64,000 bases of DNA from Actinacidiphila epipremni (GTDB lineage: Bacteria > Actinomycetota > Actinomycetes > Streptomycetales > Streptomycetaceae), in the NCBI RefSeq assembly GCF_012034175.1, contig NZ_JAATEJ010000003.1:372001-436000 (forward strand), written 5' to 3'. How positions within the stretch are numbered: position 1 is the stretch's first letter; each line of letters opens with the position of its first letter. A program made the position numbers and the translations under genes. Of this stretch, positions 26,990 to 35,980 are shown piece after piece. Under the pieces are notes generated by a model. It was not told the DNA's origin and made no database searches. It saw only the letters and a program-made list of their open reading frames with translations.

Positions 26990-27486
26990 GCGTCGAACAG
27001 ATCGTCGCAGGCCACCGGACCCTGGTCCTCGAAGGGTGCGACGGCGTCGGGAAGACCACCCTGGCCCGACGCCTGTCCGTCGACCATGGCTTCACGGTGG
27101 TGCACTCCCCACGAACCCCCGACCACCTCGACCTCGCCGGCCGGTACCGAGCGATCCTGGCCCAGGAGGGCCACCTCCTGTTCGACCGCTGCTTCCTCAG
27201 CGAACTGGTCTACGGCCCCCTCAACCGGGGCCGCTCCCGCATCACATGGAGCGAGGCCATCGACCTCGCCGAAACCGTCATCGCCCGCGACGGCCTGCTC
27301 GTCCACCTCACCGCCCCGCCGGCCGTCGTCCGCCAACGGCTCCTCACCCGCGATGGCGAAGCCATCAGCCTTGACGAGGTCACGGCTCTGATCACGGCAT
27401 ACCGGCGCGTCTTCGAGACCCTGGCGGACTATGCACCTGTGCTGACGATCAACACCAGCACGCTGGACGTCCCCTCTACAGAGTGA
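26986..27486 (+). CDS. Thymidylate kinase-like P-loop protein
   Basis: A 166-aa protein. It has the Walker A GCDGVGKTT (about 17-25), the DR motif LFDRCFLSELVYG (about 67-79) and an Arg-rich lid region (RQRLLTRDG). It resembles deoxynucleotide kinases but is shorter than housekeeping Tmk (about 200-210 aa). The ATG overlaps the previous stop by 4 bp (ATGA), continuing the coupled chain of genes. It probably phosphorylates a nucleotide made by this cluster; the exact base is unknown. Confidence 0.85.
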   Translation: MSVEQIVAGHRTLVLEGCDGVGKTTLARRLSVDHGFTVVHSPRTPDHLDLAGRYRAILAQEGHLLFDRCFLSELVYGPLNRGRSRITWSEAIDLAETVIARDGLLVHLTAPPAVVRQRLLTRDGEAISLDEVTALITAYRRVFETLADYAPVLTINTSTLDVPSTE

Positions 27487-27567
27487 ACTTCCCTCCCCCT
27501 CTTCTCGGACGCGTTCTTCACCTCGCTAGGCTGCGACCGCACCTGCTGCCGCGCCGTCGGAGGAGCC

Positions 27568-27873
27568 ATGGACATCCGGTCCGCCCAGAAGCTCGCCTGG
27601 GAGAACAAGACCGCCAAGGGCTTCAACACCACCGATGTGCCTCTAGAGTTCGGCCTCCTGACCGCCGAGATCGGCGAAGCCTTCACCGCGTGGCGCAAGG
27701 GCCTGCCCGACTTCGGCGAGGAGCTCGCCGACGTCTTCCTCTACCTCGTGGCCCTCGCCGAGATGAACGGCATCGACCTCGGCGACGAGGTGGCCCACAA
27801 GATCGACAAGAATTCCCGCCGCGTCTACGACCGCAACGAGCACGGGGTGCCGATCCGGGTTGGCGAAGGCTAG
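27568..27873 (+). CDS. MazG-like nucleotide pyrophosphohydrolase
   Basis: A 101-aa all-alpha protein. It shows the metal-binding pattern EIGEAFTAW followed by EELADVFLYL (ExxE then ExxD), the MazG/dUTPase-like signature. It begins 81 bp after the kinase stop with its own GGAGG (5 nt upstream). Such enzymes cut NTPs or dNTPs to NMP and pyrophosphate. It would either feed the deoxyribosyltransferase with monophosphates or clear a toxic modified triphosphate. Confidence 0.85.
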   Translation: MDIRSAQKLAWENKTAKGFNTTDVPLEFGLLTAEIGEAFTAWRKGLPDFGEELADVFLYLVALAEMNGIDLGDEVAHKIDKNSRRVYDRNEHGVPIRVGEG

Positions 27874-28170
27874 ACCGCTCTGCTTGCAACTCCCGGCCGG
27901 GCACTGACGGATGTGACGGGAATTGGTGCAGGGACGCGTGACAGGTCAAGACATCACTTGATCGTGCAGTCGGGCCCCTGCCTGGCGGCCCAGGACTTGA
28001 TCAAGTTCCGTTGAAAGACGCTTGCCTGGTTCTTGCGCTGCGGGGCAACGCGCCAGGGGGTACCCGGGTGAAGCTCGTGGGGAGTGGCGCCGCAAGCCAT
28101 GGACCGGCGGATGGTCCCGCGAGGGCAGGGCGGGGCAGCCCGGGGGGCTGGAGGGCGGCGTGTGCGGGGG
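27874..28170. other. Gene-free stretch with a 12-bp palindrome
   Basis: About 300 bp between the MazG-like gene and the lipoprotein gene. The only structure seen is the perfect palindrome ACTTGATCAAGT at 27995-28006, with a partial match CACTTGATC at 27955-27963. The 5' half has lower GC than its surroundings. No coding frame is supported. Confidence 0.5.
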
Positions 28171-28812
28171 TCAGGTTGTGGAGGGGGTGGGGCGCTGGGG
28201 GAGGAGGGCCTTGCATGTGTTGTACGCCGAAGCGATCTTCGGGTCCGAGGTGTTGAGGCCGCCGAAGCCGCGGCGGGCGGTGGATGTGGAGTCGGGGGAC
28301 GGGGAGCCCGTCGGGAGGGTCACCCCGTGGTCCTTGAGGCAACTCGTGAACGCCTGGAAGGCACTCGCGTCGGCCCCGCCGCCCCCCGCGCCCCCGCGGT
28401 TGAACTGAGGCCGAAGCGACGCGCACGCGTCCAGCGCCTTCTGCGTCGCCGGGTCCGCCGACGCGCCGCCGAAGCCGGGGAAGCCCCCGCCGAAGCCGCC
28501 ACCGCCGCCGGGGCGGCCCGAGGGCCGGCCGGACGGGCGGCCGGAGGGCCGGCCTGAGGGGCGCCCCGCGCCCTGCGAGAAGCTCGGAAGCTTCACGCCG
28601 TGCTGCGACAGGCAGTCCCGGTACGCGGCCATGTCCTGCGCACCGCCGGAGGCCGAGGCCGAGGCGGAGGCCGACGAGGAGGGCGCCGAGGACGCCTTCG
28701 CGTCGGACGGGCCCGAGCCCCCGGAGGAGCACGCCGCGAGCAGCAGCGCCCCGGAGGCGATGACGGCGACGGACGCGCCGGCCCGCAGGGCGGTGGTGGG
28801 GATCCGGGTCAT
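28171..28812 (-). CDS. Gly/Arg/Pro-repeat lipoprotein
   Basis: A 213-aa lipoprotein with signal VAVIASGALLLAAC (lipobox LAAC), then a Ser/Ala linker. Two similar four-helix-like parts (YRDCLSQHGVKLPS and FTSCLKDHGVTLPT, each with one Cys) are separated by five GRPS repeats and a Gly-rich run. The ATG at 28812 is preceded by GAGGAG. It is divergent from the exporter operon at 29097; similar proteins accompany MacAB-like exporters in Streptomyces, but their role is not known to me. Confidence 0.8.
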   Translation of the reverse strand: MTRIPTTALRAGASVAVIASGALLLAACSSGGSGPSDAKASSAPSSSASASASASGGAQDMAAYRDCLSQHGVKLPSFSQGAGRPSGRPSGRPSGRPSGRPGGGGGFGGGFPGFGGASADPATQKALDACASLRPQFNRGGAGGGGADASAFQAFTSCLKDHGVTLPTGSPSPDSTSTARRGFGGLNTSDPKIASAYNTCKALLPQRPTPSTT

Positions 28813-29096
28813 GGCCGTGGTCTCCTCGGAAGGCGGAAGCGATGAGCCGCCCCACGCGTGCGCGCGGGGAAAGGCGTACCAGCGCAGGGCGGCAGCCCAT
28901 GACTGAACCGCACCCACGTAGGCGCCGCCCGGACGCCGCCTGTGAGTTCCCGGGGAACAGACCGCCCCCTACCGCCCGAACCCGGCACACCCGCGCCCGT
29001 AATGCGGCGTCGCACCGTAAAAAACCCTTTCGCGGTCCCAGAGAACTCCCAGACTGCTCTCAGGGCTTCAAAGGAGTGGCCCGCCAGGATGCGGGC

Positions 29097-30443
29097 ATGA
29101 AGGTGCTCCCACGGCGGCGCAGGGCCGCCCTGATCAACTCGGTGCTCGGCGTGGTCGTCCTCGCGGGCGCCGGCGGCGCCTACGCCGCCGTCCACGACGA
29201 CGGCGCCAAGTCCACCGGCAGCGGCACCGCGCGCGTCGCGACCGTGGCCAAGGGCACCGTCCTCGCCACGGTGTCCGGCTCCGGCACGCTCGCCTCGCCG
29301 AGCGACGCGGGCCTGGACTTCACCACCGGCGGCACGCTCACCGCGGTGGACGTCAAGCCGGGCGACAAGGTCAAGAAGGGCCAGGTGCTGGCCAAGGTCG
29401 ACGCGACGGACGCGAAGGCCACGCTCCAGCAGGACGAGGCCACGCTCGACGCGGCGGAGGCCAACCTGACGAAGGTCGAGGCCGGCGAGCTCCCCGCCTC
29501 CTCCGGCAACTCCGACTCCGGGAACGGCCGCGGGCAGTCCTCGCCCACCCCCTCCCCGACCCCGACCGTGGACGCCGCCCAGCTCGCGCAGGCGCAGGCC
29601 CAGGTCACGCAGGCGCAGAACGCCGTGGACGCCGCCCAGCGCGCGGTCGACGGCACGACGCTCAAGGCCCCGGTCGCCGGTACGGTCGCCTCCGTCGCCG
29701 GCAAGAAGGGCGACACGGTCTCCGGCACCGGCGGCAACGGCTCGGGCGGCAGCGGTAGTGGCAGTGGCAGCGCCGGCGGCTCCGGCTCGGGTTCGAGTGG
29801 CAGCTCCACCGGCTCCCTCAGCGGCTTCATCGTGCTCACCAACCCGGCCGGCATGCAGGTCACCGCGAACTTCTCCGAGGCCGACTCGCTGAAGATCAAG
29901 GCCGGCCAGTCCGCCACGGTGACCCTCAACGCCGAGTCCGGCACCGTCCTGGACGCCAAGGTGCTGAGCATCAGCTCGCTCCCCGCGAGCAGCGGCTCGG
30001 GCTCCGGCGGCGGCTCGTCCAGCGGCGCCGTCCAGTACCCGGCGACGCTCCAGATCACCAGCGACACCTCGAACCTGCGCACGGGCCTGAGCGCCAGCAT
30101 CCAGGTCACCACGGCCTCGGCGAGCGACGCGCTGAGCGTCCCGACCGCCGCGGTCACCGGCACCGGCACCAACCGCTCCGTGCTGGTCGTCAACGCCGAC
30201 GGCTCCACGACCCGTACGCCCGTCACCGTCGGCATCGAGGGCGACTCCACCGACCAGATCACCAGCGGCCTGAGCGAGGGCCAGCGGGTGCAGATCCCCA
30301 CGGTCGCCTCGTCCGGCAGCAACGGCTTCCCCAGCGGCGCCTTCCCCGGCGGCTTCGGCGGCGGTGCGGGCCGGCTCGGCGCGGCCGGCGGCGCCGGCGG
30401 CGGGACCTTCCGCGGCTTCGGCGGCGCGGGCGGTGGCCGATGA
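29097..30443 (+). CDS. Periplasmic adaptor (HlyD/MacA-type) of ABC exporter
   Basis: A 448-aa protein with an N-terminal membrane anchor (ALINSVLGVVVLAGAGGAYAAV). The first half of a lipoyl domain (GTLTAVDVKPGDKVKKGQVLAKVDA) is followed by a coiled coil with a Ser/Pro linker. The second lipoyl half (LKAPVAGTVASVAGKKGDTVSG) is interrupted by a long Gly/Ser run (about 215-245). Beta-barrel and membrane-proximal domains follow, ending in a Gly-rich tail. The stop overlaps the ATPase start (ATGA). It links the exporter to the extracytoplasmic side. Confidence 0.9.
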   Translation: MKVLPRRRRAALINSVLGVVVLAGAGGAYAAVHDDGAKSTGSGTARVATVAKGTVLATVSGSGTLASPSDAGLDFTTGGTLTAVDVKPGDKVKKGQVLAKVDATDAKATLQQDEATLDAAEANLTKVEAGELPASSGNSDSGNGRGQSSPTPSPTPTVDAAQLAQAQAQVTQAQNAVDAAQRAVDGTTLKAPVAGTVASVAGKKGDTVSGTGGNGSGGSGSGSGSAGGSGSGSSGSSTGSLSGFIVLTNPAGMQVTANFSEADSLKIKAGQSATVTLNAESGTVLDAKVLSISSLPASSGSGSGGGSSSGAVQYPATLQITSDTSNLRTGLSASIQVTTASASDALSVPTAAVTGTGTNRSVLVVNADGSTTRTPVTVGIEGDSTDQITSGLSEGQRVQIPTVASSGSNGFPSGAFPGGFGGGAGRLGAAGGAGGGTFRGFGGAGGGR

Positions 30444-31345
30444 GGCTGGGCCTCGGCCGCCTGGACGCTCTGCGCGGACGCACCGGCGCCCACCGCAGGG
30501 CCGACGGGCCGGCCCCGGAAGCGGAGGAGGGCCCCTGGGGCCCGCCCCCCGTCATCGAGGTGCGCGCGCTGCTGAAGACGTACGGCCACGGCGACGCGAC
30601 CGTACGCGCCCTCGGCGGCCCGCCCGACCCGCTCACCGGCGCGTCACCCGGCGTGGACCTGCTGGTCGAGCAGGGCGACCTCATCGCGGTGATGGGCAGC
30701 TCCGGCTCCGGCAAGTCCACCCTCATGAACATCCTGGGCTGCCTGGACGTGCCGACCTCCGGCCGCTACCTGCTCGACGGCATCGACGTCGGCGGTCTCG
30801 ACGAGCACCAGCTCTCCCTGGTGCGCAACCGCAAGATCGGCTTCGTCTTCCAGTCCTTCAACCTCGTGCCGCGCACCCCCGCGCTCGCCCAGGTCGAACT
30901 GCCGCTCGCGTACGCGGGCGTGAAGTCCGCCGAGCGGCGGCGGCGCGCACTGGCCGCGCTGGAACTGGTGGGCCTGGCCGACCGGGTGGACCACCGGCCC
31001 AACGAGCTGTCCGGCGGCCAGCAGCAGCGCGTCGCCGTGGCCCGCGCGCTGGTCACCGCGCCGGCGATGCTGCTCGCCGACGAGCCGACCGGCAACCTGG
31101 ACAGCCACAGCACGGAGGAAGTGCTCTCGATCGTGGACCGGCTCAACGCGTCCGGGCGCACCGTCGTCCTGATCACCCACGAGGACGAGGTCGCCCGGCA
31201 CGCCAAGCGCGTCGTACGGCTGGTGGACGGGCAGGTCGTCAGCGACGTACGGCAGGCGCCGGTCGACGGCCCGCCGCCCGCGCTGCGCGACCCCGCGCTC
31301 TTCCGGGCCGCCGCCCCCCAGGCACTCACCGGAGGCGCGCTGTGA
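30440..31345 (+). CDS. ABC transporter ATP-binding protein (MacB/LolD type)
   Basis: A 301-aa protein with Walker A GSSGSGKST, Q-loop VFQSFNLV, signature LSGGQQQRVAVARAL, Walker B MLLADEPTGNLDS and the switch His (LITHEDE). About 40 extra residues precede the domain, and an insert of about 12 (GGPPDPLTGASP) lies before strand 3. The ATG overlaps the adaptor stop; the stop overlaps the permease GTG. The subunit order MacA, ATPase, permease with overlaps marks one operon. Confidence 0.95.
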   Translation: MRLGLGRLDALRGRTGAHRRADGPAPEAEEGPWGPPPVIEVRALLKTYGHGDATVRALGGPPDPLTGASPGVDLLVEQGDLIAVMGSSGSGKSTLMNILGCLDVPTSGRYLLDGIDVGGLDEHQLSLVRNRKIGFVFQSFNLVPRTPALAQVELPLAYAGVKSAERRRRALAALELVGLADRVDHRPNELSGGQQQRVAVARALVTAPAMLLADEPTGNLDSHSTEEVLSIVDRLNASGRTVVLITHEDEVARHAKRVVRLVDGQVVSDVRQAPVDGPPPALRDPALFRAAAPQALTGGAL

Positions 31346-32559
31346 ACCCCTTCGAGACGCTGCGCTTCGCGGTCGGCGGCCTGGCCGCCAACAAGGTGCG
31401 CTCGGCGCTCACCATGCTGGGCGTGCTCATCGGCGTCGCCGCCGTCATCATCCTGCTGGCGGTCGGCAACGGCTCGTCCCAGTCCGTCAAGGACTCCATC
31501 GAGAAGCTCGGCACGAACTCGCTGACGATCTCCTCCGGCGGCGGCTTCGGCGGCGGACGCGGCGCGTCCTCGACCAGCACGAAGCCGCTGACCGTGGACG
31601 ACGCCCGGGCGCTCGCCGACCCCTCGTCCGCGCCGCACGTGAAGTCGGTCGCGCCCGAGGTCACGACCTCGCAGACCGCGATCTACGACGGCACGTCGCA
31701 CACCGTGGGGCAGGTCGTCGGCACGTACCCGGCGTATTTCGAGGCGTCCAACAGCAAGGTCGACAAGGGCGACTACTTCTCCGCCGACGACGTGCTCAAC
31801 TCCCGCAAGGTCGCCGTGATCGGCTCCACGACCGCGACCGACCTGTTCGGGACGGTGAGCCCGGTCGGCAAGAAGATCGACATCGGCGGCACGCCGTTCA
31901 CCGTCGTCGGGGTGCTCGCCACCAAGGGCGGCACCGGCTTCCAGGACCCGGACGACACGGTCGTCGCACCGCTGCCGACCGTGCAGAACGCCTTCACCGG
32001 CTTCGGCTCGATCAGCCAGATCCTCGTCGAGGCGACGTCCGCGGACGCCACCACCCCGGCGCAGAACGAGATCACCACCGTCCTGATGGGCACGCACGGC
32101 CTGAAGGACCCCAGCGCGCTGGACTTCCGGGTCAGCAGCCAGGAATCGCTGCTGAGCACGCAGTCCGACACCAACAAGACCTTCACGGTGCTGCTCGGCG
32201 CGGTCGCGGCGATCTCGCTGCTGGTCGGCGGGATCGGCATCACCAACATCATGCTGGTGACGGTGACCGAGCGGACCCGGGAGATCGGCATCCGCAAGGC
32301 GATCGGCGCGCCGCGCGGCGTCATCCTCGGGCAGTTCCTGGCCGAGTCGACGCTGCTGTCGCTCATCGGCGGCGGGCTCGGCGTGGTCGCCGGGCTCATC
32401 GGCTCGCACTTCCGGATCGTCGGCATCAAGCCGGTGGTCATCCCGGAGTCGGTGTGGGGCGCGTTCGCCGTCGCCGTGGCCATCGGGCTGTTCTTCGGCG
32501 GCTACCCCGCCAACCGGGCGGCGAGCCTGCGGCCCATCGAGGCGCTGCGGCACGAGTGA
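31342..32559 (+). CDS. ABC transporter permease (MacB/FtsX type)
   Basis: A 405-aa protein. It has an N-terminal membrane helix (LTMLGVLIGVAAVIILLAVGNG), a MacB periplasmic core domain (about 60-270) with a Gly-rich loop, then three FtsX-type helices, including AAISLLVGGIGITNIMLVTVTERTREIGIRKAIGA. The GTG at 31342 overlaps the ATPase stop. Type VII ABC proteins use this fold to drive export or mechanotransmission without passing substrate through the membrane; the cargo is unknown. Confidence 0.94.
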   Translation: MNPFETLRFAVGGLAANKVRSALTMLGVLIGVAAVIILLAVGNGSSQSVKDSIEKLGTNSLTISSGGGFGGGRGASSTSTKPLTVDDARALADPSSAPHVKSVAPEVTTSQTAIYDGTSHTVGQVVGTYPAYFEASNSKVDKGDYFSADDVLNSRKVAVIGSTTATDLFGTVSPVGKKIDIGGTPFTVVGVLATKGGTGFQDPDDTVVAPLPTVQNAFTGFGSISQILVEATSADATTPAQNEITTVLMGTHGLKDPSALDFRVSSQESLLSTQSDTNKTFTVLLGAVAAISLLVGGIGITNIMLVTVTERTREIGIRKAIGAPRGVILGQFLAESTLLSLIGGGLGVVAGLIGSHFRIVGIKPVVIPESVWGAFAVAVAIGLFFGGYPANRAASLRPIEALRHE

Positions 32560-32678
32560 CGTCACCGAACCAGGCTTTACCAGGCAAGCCCCAGGCATGA
32601 CTTCAGTTACGGCTTCAGGCCCGGGCCGCCCGGCAACGGGGCCGGGCGCGAGGGAAGAGACAAGAGGGAGAGGCCGAG

Positions 32679-33515
32679 ATGGCGCGACGCCGTTCCGAGC
32701 CCGTCAAGGAGCTGGTCCCCGTGGAGGACCCCACCACGGAGTTGCTGCCGCTCGTCCCCGAGCAGGGCACCGGCGTCGTGACCCGGCGCGGGGCGGAGGT
32801 GATCGAGGGCGGCCCCGCGGGGCGGCCCGGGCCCAGCCCGGAGGACGTCCTGGCCGAGCCGCCGGACGCCCGGGACATCTCCGCGGAGCTGGCCGCGCCG
32901 CCGCGCCGCAAGCTGCCGTGGCTGACGCTGCTGCTGTCGGCGGGGGTCGTGGCGGCGGCGGCTTTCACCGGCGGGGTGCTCGTCGAGAAGCACCACCTCA
33001 ACGACTCGTCGTCGCGCAATCCCTTCGCCTCGCTGGCGAGCGGCCGGGGCGGTGCGGCGGGGGGCGGTACGGGGACGGGTACGGGCGCGGGGCGCGGTTT
33101 CGGCTTCGGCGGTACGGGCACGGGGGCGGGGGCCGCGGGCGCGGCCGGCGGCGGTGCGGCGGGGGGTACGGGCGCGGGTGCCGGGGCGGGTGCGGGGGCC
33201 GCGGGGCTGACCTTCGGCACCGTCAAGCTCGTCGACGGCGACACGATCTACCTCACCGACGCGCAGGGCAACACCGTCAAGGTCACCACCAGCGGCTCCA
33301 CGAAGGTCACGGAGTCCAAGGACGGCAAGGTCGCCGACCTCAAGCCCGGCCAGACGGTCACCATCCGCGGCGCGAAGGACTCCGCCGGGAACGTCGCGGC
33401 GAGCACCGTGACGGAGGGCGGCACGACGCCGTCGTTCGGGGGCGGGGGCTTTGGCGGCTTCGGGGGCGCGGGCGGTACGGCGGGCGGCGGTACGGGCGCG
33501 GGCGGCGGCAACTGA
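32679..33515 (+). CDS. Gly-rich membrane protein with DUF5666-like domain
   Basis: A 278-aa protein with a cytoplasmic head and one membrane segment (WLTLLLSAGVVAAAAFTGGVLV, about 85-106). A Gly/Thr/Ala run of about 50 residues follows, then a small beta domain (FGTVKLVDGDTIYLTDAQGNTVKV ... VADLKPGQTVTIRG) and a Gly-rich tail. GAGGGAGAGG precedes the ATG. It follows the permease by 119 bp and belongs with the exporter and two-component genes. Confidence 0.82.
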   Translation: MARRRSEPVKELVPVEDPTTELLPLVPEQGTGVVTRRGAEVIEGGPAGRPGPSPEDVLAEPPDARDISAELAAPPRRKLPWLTLLLSAGVVAAAAFTGGVLVEKHHLNDSSSRNPFASLASGRGGAAGGGTGTGTGAGRGFGFGGTGTGAGAAGAAGGGAAGGTGAGAGAGAGAAGLTFGTVKLVDGDTIYLTDAQGNTVKVTTSGSTKVTESKDGKVADLKPGQTVTIRGAKDSAGNVAASTVTEGGTTPSFGGGGFGGFGGAGGTAGGGTGAGGGN

Positions 33516-33609
33516 TCCGCCCCGCTCACAGCTCCAGGGCGTACGGTGGCGCGGCCGACAGCGGGTCGCGGCGCCGTACGACCGCATGACCGGACCGGGA
33601 GGTCGCCTG

Positions 33610-34347
33610 ATGGACACGCCCGAGGCCAGCCTGCTGGTGGTCGACGACGAGCCCAACATCCGGGAACTGCTGTCGGCGTCGCTGCGGTTCGTCGGCTTCC
33701 GGGTCGCCTCCGCCGCGAGCGGCGCGGAGGCGCTGGCCGCGGTCGCCCGGGAGCGGCCCGACCTGGTCGTGCTCGACGTGATGCTGCCCGACATGGACGG
33801 CTTCGCCGTCGTGCGCCGGCTGCGCCAGGACACCGGCCCGCACGGCCGCCCGGCCGGCGACGACCACATCCCCGTGCTCTTCCTCACGGCGAAGGACGGC
33901 GTCGAGGACAAGATCAGCGGCCTGACCGCGGGCGGCGACGACTACGTCACCAAGCCGTTCAGCCTCGAAGAGCTCATCGCCCGCATCCGGGCGATCCTGC
34001 GCCGTACCGGCGGACCGACCGACGACGGCCGCCTCGTCGCGGGCGACCTGGAGCTCGACACGGTCGGCCACCAGGTCGTCCGGGCCGGCCGCCCGGTGTC
34101 CCTGTCCCCGACCGAGTTCAAGCTGCTGGCGTATCTGATGGCCAACGCCGACCGGGTCGTGTCCAAGCTGCAGATCCTCGACCACGTGTGGGCGTACGAC
34201 TTCGGCGGCGACCTCAGCATCGTCGAGTCCTACATCTCCTATGTGCGCCGCAAGGTCGACTCCGGCGCGGGCGGCGCGCCCAAGCTCATCCACACCGTCC
34301 GCGGCGTCGGCTACGTCCTGCGCCGCCCCACCCAGCCCCAGCACTGA
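33610..34347 (+). CDS. OmpR-family response regulator
   Basis: A 245-aa protein. Its receiver domain has the acidic pair DDE, the phospho-acceptor Asp 56 in VVLDVMLPDMDG and Lys in FLTAKDG. The winged-helix DNA-binding domain covers about 145-240 (LSPTEFKLLAYLMANADRVVSK ... YISYVRRKVD). The ATG at 33610 has GGAGG at 7 nt; an in-frame ATG at 33586 is less likely. One base separates its stop from the histidine kinase start, so they form a pair, probably controlling the exporter genes upstream. Confidence 0.95.
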   Translation: MDTPEASLLVVDDEPNIRELLSASLRFVGFRVASAASGAEALAAVARERPDLVVLDVMLPDMDGFAVVRRLRQDTGPHGRPAGDDHIPVLFLTAKDGVEDKISGLTAGGDDYVTKPFSLEELIARIRAILRRTGGPTDDGRLVAGDLELDTVGHQVVRAGRPVSLSPTEFKLLAYLMANADRVVSKLQILDHVWAYDFGGDLSIVESYISYVRRKVDSGAGGAPKLIHTVRGVGYVLRRPTQPQH

Positions 34348-34348
34348 C

Positions 34349-35980
34349 GTGCCCGGCGTCCCCTTCCGGACCCGCAGCGTCCTGGCCCGGGCCGCCCGGC
34401 GCGGCAGCCGGGGCGTGGCGCCGCCGACCGGCCGCGCGCGCCTGCGGCCCCTGCGGGAATTCCGGCCCTCCGCGCTGTCGTTGCGGTCGCGGCTCGTGCT
34501 GCTGTGCCTCGTGCTGGTGCTGCTCGGGCTCGCCGTCAGCGACACCGTCGTCCTCGGATCGGTGCGCAGCCAGCTCGTGCAGCGGGTGGACCAGCAGCTG
34601 GAGCGGTACGGGGGCCCGCTCGCGCAGCGGCTCGGGACGGAGGGCATCCCGGCGCCGCGGACGATCCGGCCGGGGAACCGGCCCTGGCTGCCGAGCCAGT
34701 TCGTCGTCGCGTTCGCCTCGGCCGACGGCCGGATCTCGGAGCAGTTCCGGCTGCCCGTCGCGGCCGGCGACCCGCGCCCCCTGTGGCCGGACCTCGACGC
34801 GGCCGGGCTCGCCCGGCAGCTCGGCACGCCCTTCGACGTCGCAAGCGACCACGGCGGGGGGCGCTGGCGCGCCCTCATCGTGCCGGTGCCGTCCGCCTCC
34901 GCCTCCGGCGCCCCGACCTCCGCTGCTGCTGCCGCGGCGCAGGGGCATCCGCTGCCGGCCGGCGTCGTCGTGGCGGCGTCGCTGGACGACGTGTCGTCCA
35001 CCACCTCCCGGCTCAGCACCGCCTTCTGGCTGATCGGCGCGGTCGTCGCGGCGCTGCTCGGCGTGGCGGGCTGGTTCGCCGTACGGGCGGGGCTGCGGCC
35101 GTTGCGGCAGATCGAGGCGACGGCGGTGGAGATAGCCGAGGGGCGCCCGCTGTCGCACCGCATGCCGGCCGCCTCCCCGCACACCGAGGCCGGCCGGCTC
35201 GCCTCGGCCCTCAACGGCATGCTCGCGCAGATCGAGTCGGCGTTCGCCGCCCGGGCGGAGTCCGAGGAGCAGATGCGGCGCTTCGTGGCCGACGCCAGCC
35301 ATGAGCTGCGCACCCCGCTCGCCGGCATCCGCGGCTTCGCCGAGCTCTACCGGATGGGCGCGCTGCCCGACGAGGCGGACGTCAAGCGGACCATGGCCCG
35401 TATCGAGAGCGAGGCCGTACGCCTCGGCGGCCTCGTCGAGGACCTGCTCACCCTGGTGCGCTCCGAGGAGCTGCGCCCGGTCCAGCTCGCGCCGATGGAC
35501 CTGCGCACCCTCGCGGTGGACGCCCTGCACGACACGACGGCCCTCGACCCGACCCGTACCGTCACCCTCACCGGCCCGGCCGGTGACGGCCCGCCCACCG
35601 CGGCCCCGGTCCTCGGCGACGAGGCCCGGCTGCGCCAGGTCGTCGCCAACCTCGTCGGCAACGCCGTCGCCCACACCCCGCCCGGCACCCCGGTCCGGAT
35701 CGGCGTCGGCACGCACGACGCCCACGGCATCCTCGAAGTCGCCGACTGCGGCCCCGGCCTCACCGCGGCCCAGGCCGCCCGGGTCTTCGAGCGCTTCTAC
35801 CGCACCGACGCCTCCCGCACCCGCACCACCGGCGGCGGCGCCGGCCTCGGCCTCTCCATCGCCGCCGCCCTGATCACCGCCCACGCCGGCCACGTGGAAC
35901 TCGACACCTCCCCCGGCAAGGGCGCCACCTTCCGCATCCGCCTCCCCCTCGCACCCCCGGGTCACCGCCCGACGGGCTGA
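34349..35980 (+). CDS. Sensor histidine kinase
   Basis: A 543-aa protein from the GTG at 34349. It has two membrane segments (about 48-64 and 225-247) around an extracytoplasmic sensor, then a HAMP domain, HisKA with the phospho-acceptor DASHELRTPLAG and a HATPase_c domain (NLVGNAVAHTPPG, DCGPGL, TGGGAGLGLSIAAALI). It lies directly behind its response regulator. Its 3' end overlaps the convergent nuclease-like gene by 19 bp. Confidence 0.95.
   Translation: MPGVPFRTRSVLARAARRGSRGVAPPTGRARLRPLREFRPSALSLRSRLVLLCLVLVLLGLAVSDTVVLGSVRSQLVQRVDQQLERYGGPLAQRLGTEGIPAPRTIRPGNRPWLPSQFVVAFASADGRISEQFRLPVAAGDPRPLWPDLDAAGLARQLGTPFDVASDHGGGRWRALIVPVPSASASGAPTSAAAAAAQGHPLPAGVVVAASLDDVSSTTSRLSTAFWLIGAVVAALLGVAGWFAVRAGLRPLRQIEATAVEIAEGRPLSHRMPAASPHTEAGRLASALNGMLAQIESAFAARAESEEQMRRFVADASHELRTPLAGIRGFAELYRMGALPDEADVKRTMARIESEAVRLGGLVEDLLTLVRSEELRPVQLAPMDLRTLAVDALHDTTALDPTRTVTLTGPAGDGPPTAAPVLGDEARLRQVVANLVGNAVAHTPPGTPVRIGVGTHDAHGILEVADCGPGLTAAQAARVFERFYRTDASRTRTTGGGAGLGLSIAAALITAHAGHVELDTSPGKGATFRIRLPLAPPGHRPTG

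Noticed and set aside
27995..28006. Attachment site or tRNA end at the ACTTGATCAAGT palindrome
   Set aside because: No integrase, tRNA or second copy of the sequence is visible; a short palindrome can arise by chance.
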